A stretch of DNA of 64,000 nucleotides. Origin: an uncultured bacterium. GTDB lineage: Bacteria; Bacillota; Clostridia; Lachnospirales; Lachnospiraceae. The translations under genes were made by a program, and so were the position numbers. The notes beneath the pieces were generated by a model. That model ran no database searches, was not told the DNA's origin, and was given only the letters and a program-made list of their open reading frames with translations. Location of the stretch: positions 1 through 64,000 of the forward strand of contig CAJMRM010000003.1 of NCBI GenBank assembly GCA_905215775.1. The letters are read 5' to 3'. Shown here piece by piece: positions 34,576-43,597 of this stretch; position 1 is the first letter of the stretch; each line of letters starts with the position of its first letter.

Positions 34576-35417
34576 AATACTTTCTGTATGCGGCAAAATA
34601 TGAAAATATCTCCAAGGCGGCCCAGGCACTCCGGGTCTCCCAGCCCTCCATCAGCCGGGCGGTGGCGTCCCTGGAAAAGGAGCTGCAGGTGGAGCTGTTC
34701 GAGCGCCAGGGGAAGCGGATCCTCCTGACCCGGGCAGGACTGACCTTCCGGGAGCAGATCTCCCCCATTTTGTGGAAGCTGGAGGGGCTGGGAGACGAGA
34801 TGAAAAAGGTGCAGAAGGGCGGGGATACGATACGTCTTAATGCTATGTCGGTGGTGCCGCTCCTTTCCGGTATCATAAAAAAGTTCCGGGAGGAGGAGCC
34901 GGATGCGGCCTTTGTGGTGATAGACCAGAAGGAGAGCACAGACTGGCATCTGTGTATTTTAAGCGCTGGTCCCGGCATGTCCTACCAGGATGGCCATGAA
35001 CTTTTGTCAGAGGAGGTCTTTCTTGGAGCATCGTCTGGAACCTGGCTGGGTGAAAAGGATGAGATTTCTTTGAGGGATGTGAATAATGAGAATTTTATCC
35101 TGTTGCCCCGGGGGAGAGTTTTAAGGAACCTGGCGGACACACGGTTTCGGGAGCATCATTTTATTCCACAGTTTTCCATGGAGTGCAATAATACCCATCT
35201 GGTGAGGAGTCTGGTCAGTGATCAGGTGGGAATCACCCTGTGGCCGGAATATTCCTGGGGAAAACGGCCGGATGTACATATGGTGAGGATTACCGAACCA
35301 GGCTTTAACCGTTCCGTATTTCTTCTGCGGCAGAAAAGTGGAGAAATACCGCCGGTGGCAGAGCGGTTTGCCCAGTTTGTAGAGGACTATATGAGAACAC
35401 TGGAGCATGAAAAATAA
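34557..35417 (+). CDS. LysR-family transcriptional regulator
   Basis: A 286-residue LysR regulator: the N-terminal helix-turn-helix MELYQLKYFLYAAKYENISKA begins at ATG 34557 (GGGAGG seven bases ahead) and continues with ALRVSQPSISRAVASLE. The C-terminal effector-binding domain spans ~90-285. It overlaps recQ by 19 bases but is the gene just upstream of the serine-hydrolase/peptide-importer operon, which it may control (inference). Confidence 0.9.
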   Translation: MELYQLKYFLYAAKYENISKAAQALRVSQPSISRAVASLEKELQVELFERQGKRILLTRAGLTFREQISPILWKLEGLGDEMKKVQKGGDTIRLNAMSVVPLLSGIIKKFREEEPDAAFVVIDQKESTDWHLCILSAGPGMSYQDGHELLSEEVFLGASSGTWLGEKDEISLRDVNNENFILLPRGRVLRNLADTRFREHHFIPQFSMECNNTHLVRSLVSDQVGITLWPEYSWGKRPDVHMVRITEPGFNRSVFLLRQKSGEIPPVAERFAQFVEDYMRTLEHEK

Positions 35418-35432
35418 TGCACATTAGGAAGC

Positions 35433-35456
35433 GGCCCTGGAAACAGGGCTGTTTTT
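35433..35456 (+). terminator. terminator after the LysR gene
   Basis: GGCCCTG (35433-35439) pairs with CAGGGCT (35444-35450), a GAAA-type loop, then GTTTTTATTTT. It separates recQ-lysR from the next operon. Confidence 0.85.
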
Positions 35457-35511
35457 ATTTTATTTCTTTTTCCTTATTCATTTTACACATATAGAGCATG
35501 CGAATTGTATA

Positions 35512-35541
35512 TTGGACAATAATAAGTGGAATATGTATAAT
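35512..35541 (+). promoter_or_regulatory. promoter of the peptide-importer operon
   Basis: TTGGAC (35512-35517), 18 bases, TATAAT (35536-35541), 70 bases before the serine hydrolase start. The surrounding ~130 bases are very AT-rich and could hold a LysR site, but I could not pick out a clear T-N11-A palindrome. Confidence 0.6.
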
Positions 35542-35610
35542 ATGCTTAAATAATTGATGGTAAAACGATAAAAATTGTGAAAATTAACACAATAATGGAG
35601 GTGAGAGGAA

Positions 35611-37047
35611 TTGAAACGGATCAAGGAGACCAACCGCCTGCTGGCGGAAAATCTAGTGAGATCCATTATGAAGGATTATGAGGCCTGCGGGATCGCAGCA
35701 GCCATAATCGACAAAAATGGTGTGACCCAGTACGAGAAATTCTGGGGAGTGAGAGATCTGGAATCCCAGAAAGAGCTGGATGGGGAAACGATCTTTGGAC
35801 TGGCTTCAGTGACCAAATCCTTCACTGCTTTAGCTATTATGCAGATGGAGGAGCGGGGGATCCTTAAGCTGGACGACCCGGTAAGCCGGTATGTTCCGGA
35901 ATTTACCAATAAAAACCAGAAAACCGTGACGATCCGACATCTTTTAACCCACAGCGGCGGCTTTTTCCCTCTTCCCAGGATCCTGGTGGATCAGGTGGCT
36001 GCGGAGATGGGGCTGGATGAGAAGGAGGTGGGAGATCTGGCCTACAATGACGCTCTGGCGGATGAAGGGGTCCGCCGGGTGGCAGAACGGCTGGATGCCC
36101 AGACAGAAGAAAGCGGCCTGAACGGAGAGCCGGGCGAATACTTGAGCTACTGCAATGACGGTTATGGCCTGCTTTCGGATATCATCCGCAGGCACGGCGG
36201 TGAACCCTCTTATGCGGAATATCTTTTAAAGAATATCATTGAGCCTCTGGGTATGAAGCGGAGTTTCTGTGATTTTGTCCGGCCCAGTCTGGATGTCAAT
36301 GCCGCCACTCTATATAAAAAGGTAAACGGCGTTATGACAGCCTCCAGGGATTACCATGATCATGCCTTTGTACTAAACGGAGGCGGAGCCATGAAATCCA
36401 CTCTGAACGATCTGAAAAAATATCTGGCAATGTATCTGAACGAAGGGAAAACGCCGGAGGGGATCCGGATCCTGGGCAGTACAGGGATCCGTGAGATGTG
36501 CAGGCCCCGCCAGGATTATGGAGCGTTTGGATATTACGGCTACGGTCTTTCCATGAAACGTCTGGACGATCTGAAGGTGGTGGAACATGGAGGGAGCCTT
36601 CCGGGAGTATCCTCCAATATCGCCTGGTCCAATGAGGCGGAGGCGGCAGTCATCGTTCTCTGCAATACCTCAGGAGTACCGGTACGGCTGATCTCCGACG
36701 CCCTGATGCGGATGTACAATGGGAGGAATCCGGTGGACCGCCGGGACGTATGGCAGGAAACATCCTGGGATGAGGAGACGATCCTGGAAGCCCAGGGAAT
36801 GTATATTTCCGGAGAAGGGACAAAGGCGGAGCTTTACAGGAAGAAGGACGGGAGTTTGGGGGCAAGAGAGAATGGAAAAGAGATCCCCATTATCCCGGTA
36901 GGTCCCAAAACCGCCATCGTCCGGAATCAATATTCGGACCTTTTTATCCGCCTGATCCAGAACGAGAGCCGGGGCATCTACGCCATTGCTTATGGCAGCA
37001 GGCTGATCCCCAAAAGCCGGCAGGAGAAACGGGAAGAAGGAGAATAA
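35611..37047 (+). CDS. serine hydrolase, class C beta-lactamase / PBP4*-like
   Basis: A 478-residue enzyme of the penicillin-binding serine hydrolase fold. S66-V-T-K69 is the nucleophile motif, Y180-C-N182 the YxN motif and H326-G-G the third motif. A C-terminal extension of about 110 residues (370-478) is probably a lipocalin-like domain. No signal peptide is seen, so it looks cytosolic. Members are esterases, D-aminopeptidases or amidases. First gene of a peptide-import operon: probably a peptidase or amidase acting on imported substrate. TTG start with GGAGGTGA ahead. Confidence 0.88.
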   Translation: MKRIKETNRLLAENLVRSIMKDYEACGIAAAIIDKNGVTQYEKFWGVRDLESQKELDGETIFGLASVTKSFTALAIMQMEERGILKLDDPVSRYVPEFTNKNQKTVTIRHLLTHSGGFFPLPRILVDQVAAEMGLDEKEVGDLAYNDALADEGVRRVAERLDAQTEESGLNGEPGEYLSYCNDGYGLLSDIIRRHGGEPSYAEYLLKNIIEPLGMKRSFCDFVRPSLDVNAATLYKKVNGVMTASRDYHDHAFVLNGGGAMKSTLNDLKKYLAMYLNEGKTPEGIRILGSTGIREMCRPRQDYGAFGYYGYGLSMKRLDDLKVVEHGGSLPGVSSNIAWSNEAEAAVIVLCNTSGVPVRLISDALMRMYNGRNPVDRRDVWQETSWDEETILEAQGMYISGEGTKAELYRKKDGSLGARENGKEIPIIPVGPKTAIVRNQYSDLFIRLIQNESRGIYAIAYGSRLIPKSRQEKREEGE

Positions 37048-37051
37048 CGGA

Positions 37052-37420
37052 ATGGGAAAGCAATACCAGATCCAGTGCTGTATTAGAAATCTAGTCTATG
37101 CTGCAGTCGCGGCAGCAGTTGTTTTTGTTATACGCAGGCAGTGGAATCTCATCGGGATCTCCGATGCCTGCGCTCTCTCTGGAATCGTGTTCCTGATCGT
37201 GGGTTTGTTCCGCCGGGCAAGATATATGAGGTTTTACGATCTTTGCATTTATGGAGCCATGCGGTTTAAAAGCTTAAGGACCAATCCGGGAGTTTCAGAT
37301 AAGACATTCGGAAGCTATGGCGAATTTGTAGAAAAAAGACGGTATGAAAGAAACTATACAGAATCTTTTATTGCGGCGGCCAGCATGTTTATCTGCTCGC
37401 TCGCAATATTGGGCATATAA
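37052..37420 (+). CDS. DUF3899-like small membrane protein
   Basis: A 122-residue protein with three predicted membrane segments (~12-28, 36-54 and 104-121) and a central charged loop with RARYMRFYDLCIYG. The pattern fits DUF3899, a family of unknown role. It lies 5 bases after the serine hydrolase, within the operon. Confidence 0.65.
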   Translation: MGKQYQIQCCIRNLVYAAVAAAVVFVIRRQWNLIGISDACALSGIVFLIVGLFRRARYMRFYDLCIYGAMRFKSLRTNPGVSDKTFGSYGEFVEKRRYERNYTESFIAAASMFICSLAILGI

Positions 37421-37438
37421 TCAAGGAGGAAGAAAGCG

Positions 37439-39283
37439 ATGAAAAAGACGAAAAAAATGCTGGCAGCCATGCTGGCAGTGAGCACTCTGGCGGCGGCGCT
37501 CTCGGGCTGTTCCGGTGGGAACAAGACCGACGGAAGCCTGGAGTTTACGGAAGCGGCATCGGCAGATGGCAATAATGGGACGACAGAGGCAGGGGCGTCT
37601 GAATCCAGCGAGGCGAAGACAGATCCCAATGGTGAAAAGCCTTCACCAGAAGGCTATGGGATCCTGCGGGAGGCGTCCACTGCGAAGATCGGTTCTTTGA
37701 ACCCACTGACGTATACCCAGTCCTATGCGTCTACCCAGATCAAGCGCTCCTCTATGACTTTATACGGATATTTCCCCAGTGCGGATTACACTGCATGTGA
37801 AATTGCGGGAGAGCTGGCAGCGGAGGAGCCGATCCAGATGGATGAGGAAGGAAAGGTATGGCAGATTAAGGTCCGGGAAGGCTGCGTGTGGGAAAACGGA
37901 GATACCCTGGATGCCAACGATGTGTATTATACCTGGAAGATGATCCTGGATCCGAAGCTTGCGAACCTGAGGGCAAGTAACTTTGCCAATGACTCCATTG
38001 AGATCGTAAAGGCGATGGACTATTTCCAGGGCAATGCCTCCTGGGATGAGGTGGGTCTGAAGCTGATCGACGATCATACGCTGGAAATACATACCGTCAG
38101 CATGCACAATCCAACCGAGGTCATGATCCATCTGGCACATCCGGCTAACTGTATGATCAATGAAGAATATTATGAAAAAGGGATGAACGCAGATAGAACG
38201 GAGACCATGTACGGGACATCCCAGGAACATTATATTTCCTGCGGACCGTTCCTGGTGGAAAACTGGGTCAACGACGCAGAGATCACCTTTAAGAAGAACC
38301 CCAATTATCCATTTGCAGACCGCATCTGGCTGGCAGGGATCAATATTAAGGTTGTCGAGGACAGCAGTACACAGATGCAGCTGTTCGAAAACGGCGAGAT
38401 CGATTACGTTCAGCTGTCCACATCCAATTACTTAAAGTATGAAGAGGATCCGCGGGTTCTTATGGCTCCGTATAACTCCGTGCGCCACGTGGTGATCAAT
38501 ACCATCAACCCGGAGAAACCGATCTTAGCCAATGAAAAGTTCAGACAGGCCCTTTATTACGGAGTAGACAGAGAAAATCTTGCGAGCCTGACTAAACAGG
38601 ATCCGGCAGAGTATATTGTTCCCACCACCCATATGATGGATCTGAACAAAAATATCACCTTCCGTGATACCGAAGAAGGAAAAGCAAACAGAAAAGAAAA
38701 CTACGGATATGATCCTGAAAAGGCAAAACAGCTGTTTGACGAGGCAATGTCCGAGGAAGGCCTGGACAAGCTGACGCTGACCATGCATTACTCTGACACA
38801 GAGTTAATGGCCCAGATGTCAGAATTCCTCCAGCAGAGCTGGCCGAAGCTGTTTGGCGCAGACCGGTTTGAACTGAAGCTCCAGGCGATGCCGGCCAATC
38901 AGCTGAGCCAGGTGAAGAGGGGATGGCAGACCAACCCGGCCTCTTACGAGTTAAGCTGGGGCGGCTGGGTAGGCAATGATCTGGCACCGTGGAACGCGTT
39001 TAAGTATTGGACGTCCTTCTACTCCAACAAAAACGAGCCGTTTATCAATGAAGAGTTTGATAAAGTATTCAACGCAGCGAACTTCGCAGATGATCGTTTT
39101 GACGAAGGTGTTCGTCTGAAAGAGGTTGCGGAAATGGAACGCTTACTGATCGAGCCGGCCAATGTTATTCCGGTAACACAGGACATTTATAAGTATTTAA
39201 AGGCTGATCGCTTACAGCTTTCCACAAACGGTTATGTAAACCGGATCGGCTTTGCCTGGGACTATTCCAAGATCATTGAATGA
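37439..39283 (+). CDS. peptide ABC transporter substrate-binding lipoprotein (family 5)
   Basis: A 614-residue OppA/DppA-type binding protein. Lipobox LSGC (about residues 21-24) follows a KKTKK start and a hydrophobic core, then a long acidic Gly/Ser linker (~25-65). VWENGDTLDANDVYYTWKMILDP is the family-5 signature. It delivers oligopeptides, or modified peptides, to the permeases downstream. Confidence 0.92.
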   Translation: MKKTKKMLAAMLAVSTLAAALSGCSGGNKTDGSLEFTEAASADGNNGTTEAGASESSEAKTDPNGEKPSPEGYGILREASTAKIGSLNPLTYTQSYASTQIKRSSMTLYGYFPSADYTACEIAGELAAEEPIQMDEEGKVWQIKVREGCVWENGDTLDANDVYYTWKMILDPKLANLRASNFANDSIEIVKAMDYFQGNASWDEVGLKLIDDHTLEIHTVSMHNPTEVMIHLAHPANCMINEEYYEKGMNADRTETMYGTSQEHYISCGPFLVENWVNDAEITFKKNPNYPFADRIWLAGINIKVVEDSSTQMQLFENGEIDYVQLSTSNYLKYEEDPRVLMAPYNSVRHVVINTINPEKPILANEKFRQALYYGVDRENLASLTKQDPAEYIVPTTHMMDLNKNITFRDTEEGKANRKENYGYDPEKAKQLFDEAMSEEGLDKLTLTMHYSDTELMAQMSEFLQQSWPKLFGADRFELKLQAMPANQLSQVKRGWQTNPASYELSWGGWVGNDLAPWNAFKYWTSFYSNKNEPFINEEFDKVFNAANFADDRFDEGVRLKEVAEMERLLIEPANVIPVTQDIYKYLKADRLQLSTNGYVNRIGFAWDYSKIIE

Positions 39284-39335
39284 TCCAGGATGGATCAATG
39301 ATAGAAAAAGACAGAAGTAGAGTGACGAGACCACA

Positions 39336-39367
39336 GACAGGCTGCTTCATAAAAGGAGCAGCTTGTC
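39336..39367 (+). other. intra-operon hairpin after the binding-protein gene
   Basis: GACAGGCTGCT (39336-39346) pairs with AGCAGCTTGTC (39357-39367) with one G-T pair, followed by ATTCTT. It lies in the 192-base gap (39284-39475) before the permease gene. It may trim or protect the message so that the binding protein is made in excess. The rest of the gap holds nothing I recognise. Confidence 0.65.
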
Positions 39368-39475
39368 ATTCTTCTGAGGATTTTTGCGCTTAAGCTGTGC
39401 GAGAAGCCGGATATTGAAAAAATATAGCATCTGAAAAAGAAGAAATTAAATAGATGAAAGGAGTGAGGATCGGCA

Positions 39476-40426
39476 GTGTTTCGATATATTATTGACCGAG
39501 TGATCGCGTTATTTATCACATTGTTTATTATTGTATCCATTGCCTTTTGTGTTGTCCGCCTGATGCCGGGAAGCGTGTACGATCAGGATGGAGATCTGTC
39601 ACAGACCGTTATTGATACTTTGAATGAAAAATATCATTTTGATGAGCCCATAATCAAGCAGTACGGCTATTTCCTGAAGAATGTATTCCTCCATGGAGAC
39701 TGGGGCACATCCATGAAAATGCGTCCCAATGTACCAGTATTTGAGGTCATGAAGGACCGGATCCCGGTAACCTTGCAGATCAATCTGATATCGCTGTTTG
39801 CAGCCATACCGATCGGACTTGCAGCCGGAATCGTGGCGGCAATAAAGAAAAATACGATCATCGACCACTTTGTATCATTTATGGTGGTTATCTTCATTTC
39901 AGTGCCTTCATTCGTATTTGCCACATGCCTCCAGTATTTTGTGGGATATAAGGCAGGAGCTTTTCCGATCATATACGATGCGTCAGCCACTGGAATGGCA
40001 GCACTCCATTCCATGTTCCTTCCTATTTTAGCGCTGATGTTCAGCCCCATCGCCCGTGTTGCCCGTTATTTAAGAGCGGAGCTGGCAGAAACCATGAACT
40101 CTGAGTTTATGCTTCTTGCCAAAACAAAGGGCTTAACGTATGCACAGAGCACAATCCGCCATGGCCTCAGAAACTCCATGGTGCCGCTGGCCAATATTAT
40201 CATTCCGATGTTTGCCAATGTTTTAGGCGGTTCACTGGTCGTAGAAAATATTTTCTCTGTTCCTGGAATGGGAGGTATGATGGTAGACTCCATCAACGCC
40301 AGCGACCACATGCTGACCGTGGCGATTCTGGTGTTCTACTCCATGATCTCGCTGATCACAGTTCTTATCGTAGATATTTCCTACGGCATCATTGACCCGA
40401 GAGTCAGAATGGGAGGGAAGAAGTAA
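39476..40426 (+). CDS. peptide ABC permease (DppB/OppB-like)
   Basis: A 316-residue permease with six helices. DppB features are MFRYIIDRVIALFITLFIIVS at the start, the external RLMPGSVYDQDG loop and the cytoplasmic LLAKTKGLTYAQSTIRHGLRN segment. Start is GTG at 39476 with AAGGAG 12 bases ahead. Its stop overlaps the next start by one base. Confidence 0.93.
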   Translation: MFRYIIDRVIALFITLFIIVSIAFCVVRLMPGSVYDQDGDLSQTVIDTLNEKYHFDEPIIKQYGYFLKNVFLHGDWGTSMKMRPNVPVFEVMKDRIPVTLQINLISLFAAIPIGLAAGIVAAIKKNTIIDHFVSFMVVIFISVPSFVFATCLQYFVGYKAGAFPIIYDASATGMAALHSMFLPILALMFSPIARVARYLRAELAETMNSEFMLLAKTKGLTYAQSTIRHGLRNSMVPLANIIIPMFANVLGGSLVVENIFSVPGMGGMMVDSINASDHMLTVAILVFYSMISLITVLIVDISYGIIDPRVRMGGKK

Positions 40427-41583
40427 TGGTATTGTATGAAGATAACAAAGCAAAGTATGACGCAGTATCCAAAGACTTGTTCCGTCTGGTACAGAGAGAT
40501 GAGAAGATCCATGATGTGGAATTTAAGACAAAGCCCATTGGATTCTTCATGGACGTATGGCTGCGGTTTGTAAAAAATAAGGCGTCTGTGATCGCGGCGG
40601 TCATCATTCTGATCATTTCGTTTTTTGCCGTGTTCGGTCCGGGCATGAATGAGTACACCTACGATGAGCAGCACACAGAGCTGACCAACATGCCTCCCAA
40701 GGTGCCCTTTATCGCAAAAATGAACCTGGGCTTCTTTGACGGCGGCTATACCATGGAAAACCGGAAATACGACAACTTAAACGATCCGGAAAAGTATCCG
40801 GAGGGCTGTATCCTGGAGGTCATCAACCCCAGACTGGTCAACGGGGAGCGGATCGTGGACGTGGTCGTGGACTATTATAAGTATAAAGGGCTCAGCGACG
40901 AGCAGTGCTTCTGGTTCGGAAGCGACTACCTGGGCCGCGATATCTGGACCCGTATGTGGAGAGGCGCCCGGGTATCCCTGATCATCGCAGTGGTGTCGGT
41001 ATGCTGCAACGTGTTCATCGGCGTGGTTTACGGCTCCATTTCCGGCTATTACGGCGGAAAGGTGGACATGGTGATGATGCGTATCACAGAGATCATCAAC
41101 GCCTTCCCCAGGATCGTTGTGGTGACCCTGTTCATCATGGTGTTTGGAACGGGAATGTTCTCCATCATCATGTCCTTAGTCATCAAGGACTGGGTGAGCA
41201 CCGCCCGTATGGTCCGCTCCCAGTTCTACCGGTTCAAGGGGCGTGAGTACGTACTGGCGGCCAGGACCCTGGGCGTTAAGGATATGGCGCTGATCTTCCG
41301 TCATATTCTTCCCAACTCCATCGGCCCCATCATCACCAGCTCCATGATCGCCATTCCAACTGCCATCTTCTCCGAGTCCTTCCTGGCGTACATCGGACTG
41401 GGCCTCCAGGCTCCGGAGCCGTCCATCGGCGTTATGTTATCCAGAGGGCAGAAGGTGCTTTTACAGTATCCCAGCCAGGTGGTTTTCCCGGCGATCATCA
41501 TTTCTCTTCTGATGATCTCCTTCAACCTGTTCGGAAACGGCCTGCGGGATGCCTTTGACCCCACATTAAGAGGAGCAGAATAG
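40426..41583 (+). CDS. peptide ABC permease (DppC/OppC-like)
   Basis: A 385-residue permease, longer than typical DppC (about 300). The extra ~85 residues lie between the first helix (~50-70) and the core (~160-380), in an external loop with GYTMENRKYDNLND. FWFGSDYLGRDIWTRMWRGAR is the conserved DppC lead-in, and VLAARTLGVKDMALIFRHILP the cytoplasmic loop. It pairs with the DppB-like subunit. Confidence 0.93.
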   Translation: MVLYEDNKAKYDAVSKDLFRLVQRDEKIHDVEFKTKPIGFFMDVWLRFVKNKASVIAAVIILIISFFAVFGPGMNEYTYDEQHTELTNMPPKVPFIAKMNLGFFDGGYTMENRKYDNLNDPEKYPEGCILEVINPRLVNGERIVDVVVDYYKYKGLSDEQCFWFGSDYLGRDIWTRMWRGARVSLIIAVVSVCCNVFIGVVYGSISGYYGGKVDMVMMRITEIINAFPRIVVVTLFIMVFGTGMFSIIMSLVIKDWVSTARMVRSQFYRFKGREYVLAARTLGVKDMALIFRHILPNSIGPIITSSMIAIPTAIFSESFLAYIGLGLQAPEPSIGVMLSRGQKVLLQYPSQVVFPAIIISLLMISFNLFGNGLRDAFDPTLRGAE

Positions 41584-41593
41584 GAGGAAGAAG

Positions 41594-42631
41594 ATGAAAG
41601 ATCCAATCTTAGAGGTAAATAATTTGAGAGTCTCCTTCCGTACCTATAACGGAAAGGTCCAGGCCGTCCGCGGCATTGACTTTAAGCTGTTTGAGGGCGA
41701 GACTCTGGCCATCGTAGGCGAGTCGGGTTCCGGAAAATCCGTGACCACCAAGGCGATCCTGGGGATCCTTCCCAAAAACTCCATCATCGAGGAGGGGGAG
41801 ATCCTTTATAAGGGAGACGATCTGACAAAATATAAGGAAAAGGACTTTTATAAGATCCGCGGAAAGGAGATCTCCCTGATCTTCCAGGATCCGCTTTCTG
41901 CCTTAAACCCGATCATGAAGATCGGAAAGCAGATCACCGAGGCCCTGGTCTTAAGAGAACATATGACAAAGGAGCAGGCAAAAAAGAGGGCCATCGAGCT
42001 GATGGAGATGGTGGGGATCCCCAGGCCAGAGGAGCGGTTTGAGCAGTATCCTTTCCAGTTTTCCGGCGGTATGCGCCAGCGTATCGTAATTGCCATTGCC
42101 CTGGCCAGCAACGCCAGGATCATGATCTGTGACGAGCCCACCACGGCTCTGGACGTGACGATCCAGGCAAAGATCTTAGACGAGATCAAGGAGATCAAGA
42201 GAAAACAAAAGCTCTCCGTGATCTTTATCACCCACGATCTGGGCGTTGTGGCCAATATGGCGGACCGGATCTGCGTCATGTACGCCGGAAAGATCGTGGA
42301 GGTGGGAACCGCCAGGGAGATCTTTTACAGCCCGGCCCATCCCTATACCTGGGCGCTTTTATCGTCCATGCCGGATCTGGAGACCAAGGAGCGTCTGTTC
42401 TCCATTCCGGGAACGCCGCCCAACATGATCTTCCCGCCCAAGGGCGACGCCTTTGCCGAGCGGAACCAGTATGCCATGCAGGTGGATTTTGAGGAGGAGC
42501 CGCCGTTCTTTAAGCTGAGCGACACCCATTACGCCGCCACCTGGCTGCTGCACCCCAACGCGCCCAAGGTGGAAATGCCGGAGGCGCTTCAGCACCGGAT
42601 CGCGCGCATGCACAGGAAGGAGGGCGTATAG
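41594..42631 (+). CDS. peptide ABC ATPase (DppD/OppD-like)
   Basis: A 345-residue ATPase: Walker A GESGSGKSV, signature FSGGMRQRIVIAIAL, Walker B MICDEPTTALD, H-loop THDLGVVA. The C-terminal oligopeptide-ABC region (~235-330) is present and includes HPYTWALLSSMPD. All catalytic residues are intact. It starts 10 bases after the DppC-like stop with a good GGAGG site. Confidence 0.95.
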   Translation: MKDPILEVNNLRVSFRTYNGKVQAVRGIDFKLFEGETLAIVGESGSGKSVTTKAILGILPKNSIIEEGEILYKGDDLTKYKEKDFYKIRGKEISLIFQDPLSALNPIMKIGKQITEALVLREHMTKEQAKKRAIELMEMVGIPRPEERFEQYPFQFSGGMRQRIVIAIALASNARIMICDEPTTALDVTIQAKILDEIKEIKRKQKLSVIFITHDLGVVANMADRICVMYAGKIVEVGTAREIFYSPAHPYTWALLSSMPDLETKERLFSIPGTPPNMIFPPKGDAFAERNQYAMQVDFEEEPPFFKLSDTHYAATWLLHPNAPKVEMPEALQHRIARMHRKEGV

Positions 42632-42632
42632 G

Positions 42633-43577
42633 ATGGAACAGAACGTACAAAAGGAACGGGAGAAGATCCTGGAGATCAAAAATCTCTGTATGGAGTTTCC
42701 CGCAGGAAAGAAAAAGACCGTAAAGGCCTTAAACAATGTGACCTTTGATATTTATAAGGGTGAAAACTTCGGCCTGGTGGGCGAGAGCGGCTGCGGAAAG
42801 ACCACTCTGGGGCGTACTCTGATCCGGCTTTATGATCCCACCTCCGGTGAGATCCTGTTCAACGGAAAAAATATTTCCGGAAAGCTTTCCAAGGCGGACC
42901 GGGATTATGTCACGAGGAACCTGGCTATGATCTTCCAGGATCCGGTCTCTTCCCTGAATCCCCGTATGACGGTGGAGGAGATCATTGCCGAGGGCTTAAA
43001 GACCAGGGGAGAAAAGGATAAGGAGCTGATCCGGAAAAGTGTTTCTTCTATATTAAATAAGGTAGGTCTGCTTCCCGAGCACGGCTCCCGTTATCCCCAT
43101 GAGTTCTCCGGCGGTCAGAGACAGAGGATCGGCATTGCCCGTTCCCTGGTGGTAAAGCCGTCGGTGATCATTGCCGACGAGCCGGTTTCGGCTCTGGACG
43201 TGTCCATCCAGGCCCAGGTCATCAACCTGTTAATGGACATAAAAAAAGAAATGGACTTGACAATTCTGTTCATTGCCCATAATCTTGCAGTAGTAAAGTA
43301 TTTCTCTGACCGAATTGGCGTGATGCATTTCGGGACCATGGTGGAGCTGGCGGATGCGGACGAGCTGTATGCCCATCCGGTCCATCCCTACACCAAATCC
43401 CTGCTGTCAGCCATCCCCCAGCCGGATCCCGACCGGGAAAAGGATAAGCAGAGGCTTTACTATGATCCTTCCATGCACGATTACTCAAAGGAAGAGCCCA
43501 GCTTCCAGGAGATCCGGCCGGGCCACTTTGTGTATGCTTCTGATTCCGAGATGGAGCAGTACAGGAAGGAATTATAA
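42633..43577 (+). CDS. peptide ABC ATPase (DppF/OppF-like)
   Basis: A 314-residue ATPase: Walker A GESGCGKTT, signature FSGGQRQRIGIARSL, Walker B IIADEPVSALD, H-loop AHNLAVVK. The C-terminal region has HPYTKSLLSAIPQPDPD, standard for OppF. It starts 1 base after the DppD-like stop. It completes the five-gene importer. Confidence 0.95.
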   Translation: MEQNVQKEREKILEIKNLCMEFPAGKKKTVKALNNVTFDIYKGENFGLVGESGCGKTTLGRTLIRLYDPTSGEILFNGKNISGKLSKADRDYVTRNLAMIFQDPVSSLNPRMTVEEIIAEGLKTRGEKDKELIRKSVSSILNKVGLLPEHGSRYPHEFSGGQRQRIGIARSLVVKPSVIIADEPVSALDVSIQAQVINLLMDIKKEMDLTILFIAHNLAVVKYFSDRIGVMHFGTMVELADADELYAHPVHPYTKSLLSAIPQPDPDREKDKQRLYYDPSMHDYSKEEPSFQEIRPGHFVYASDSEMEQYRKEL

Positions 43578-43597
43578 GAGACAGGAGCAGAAAGAAA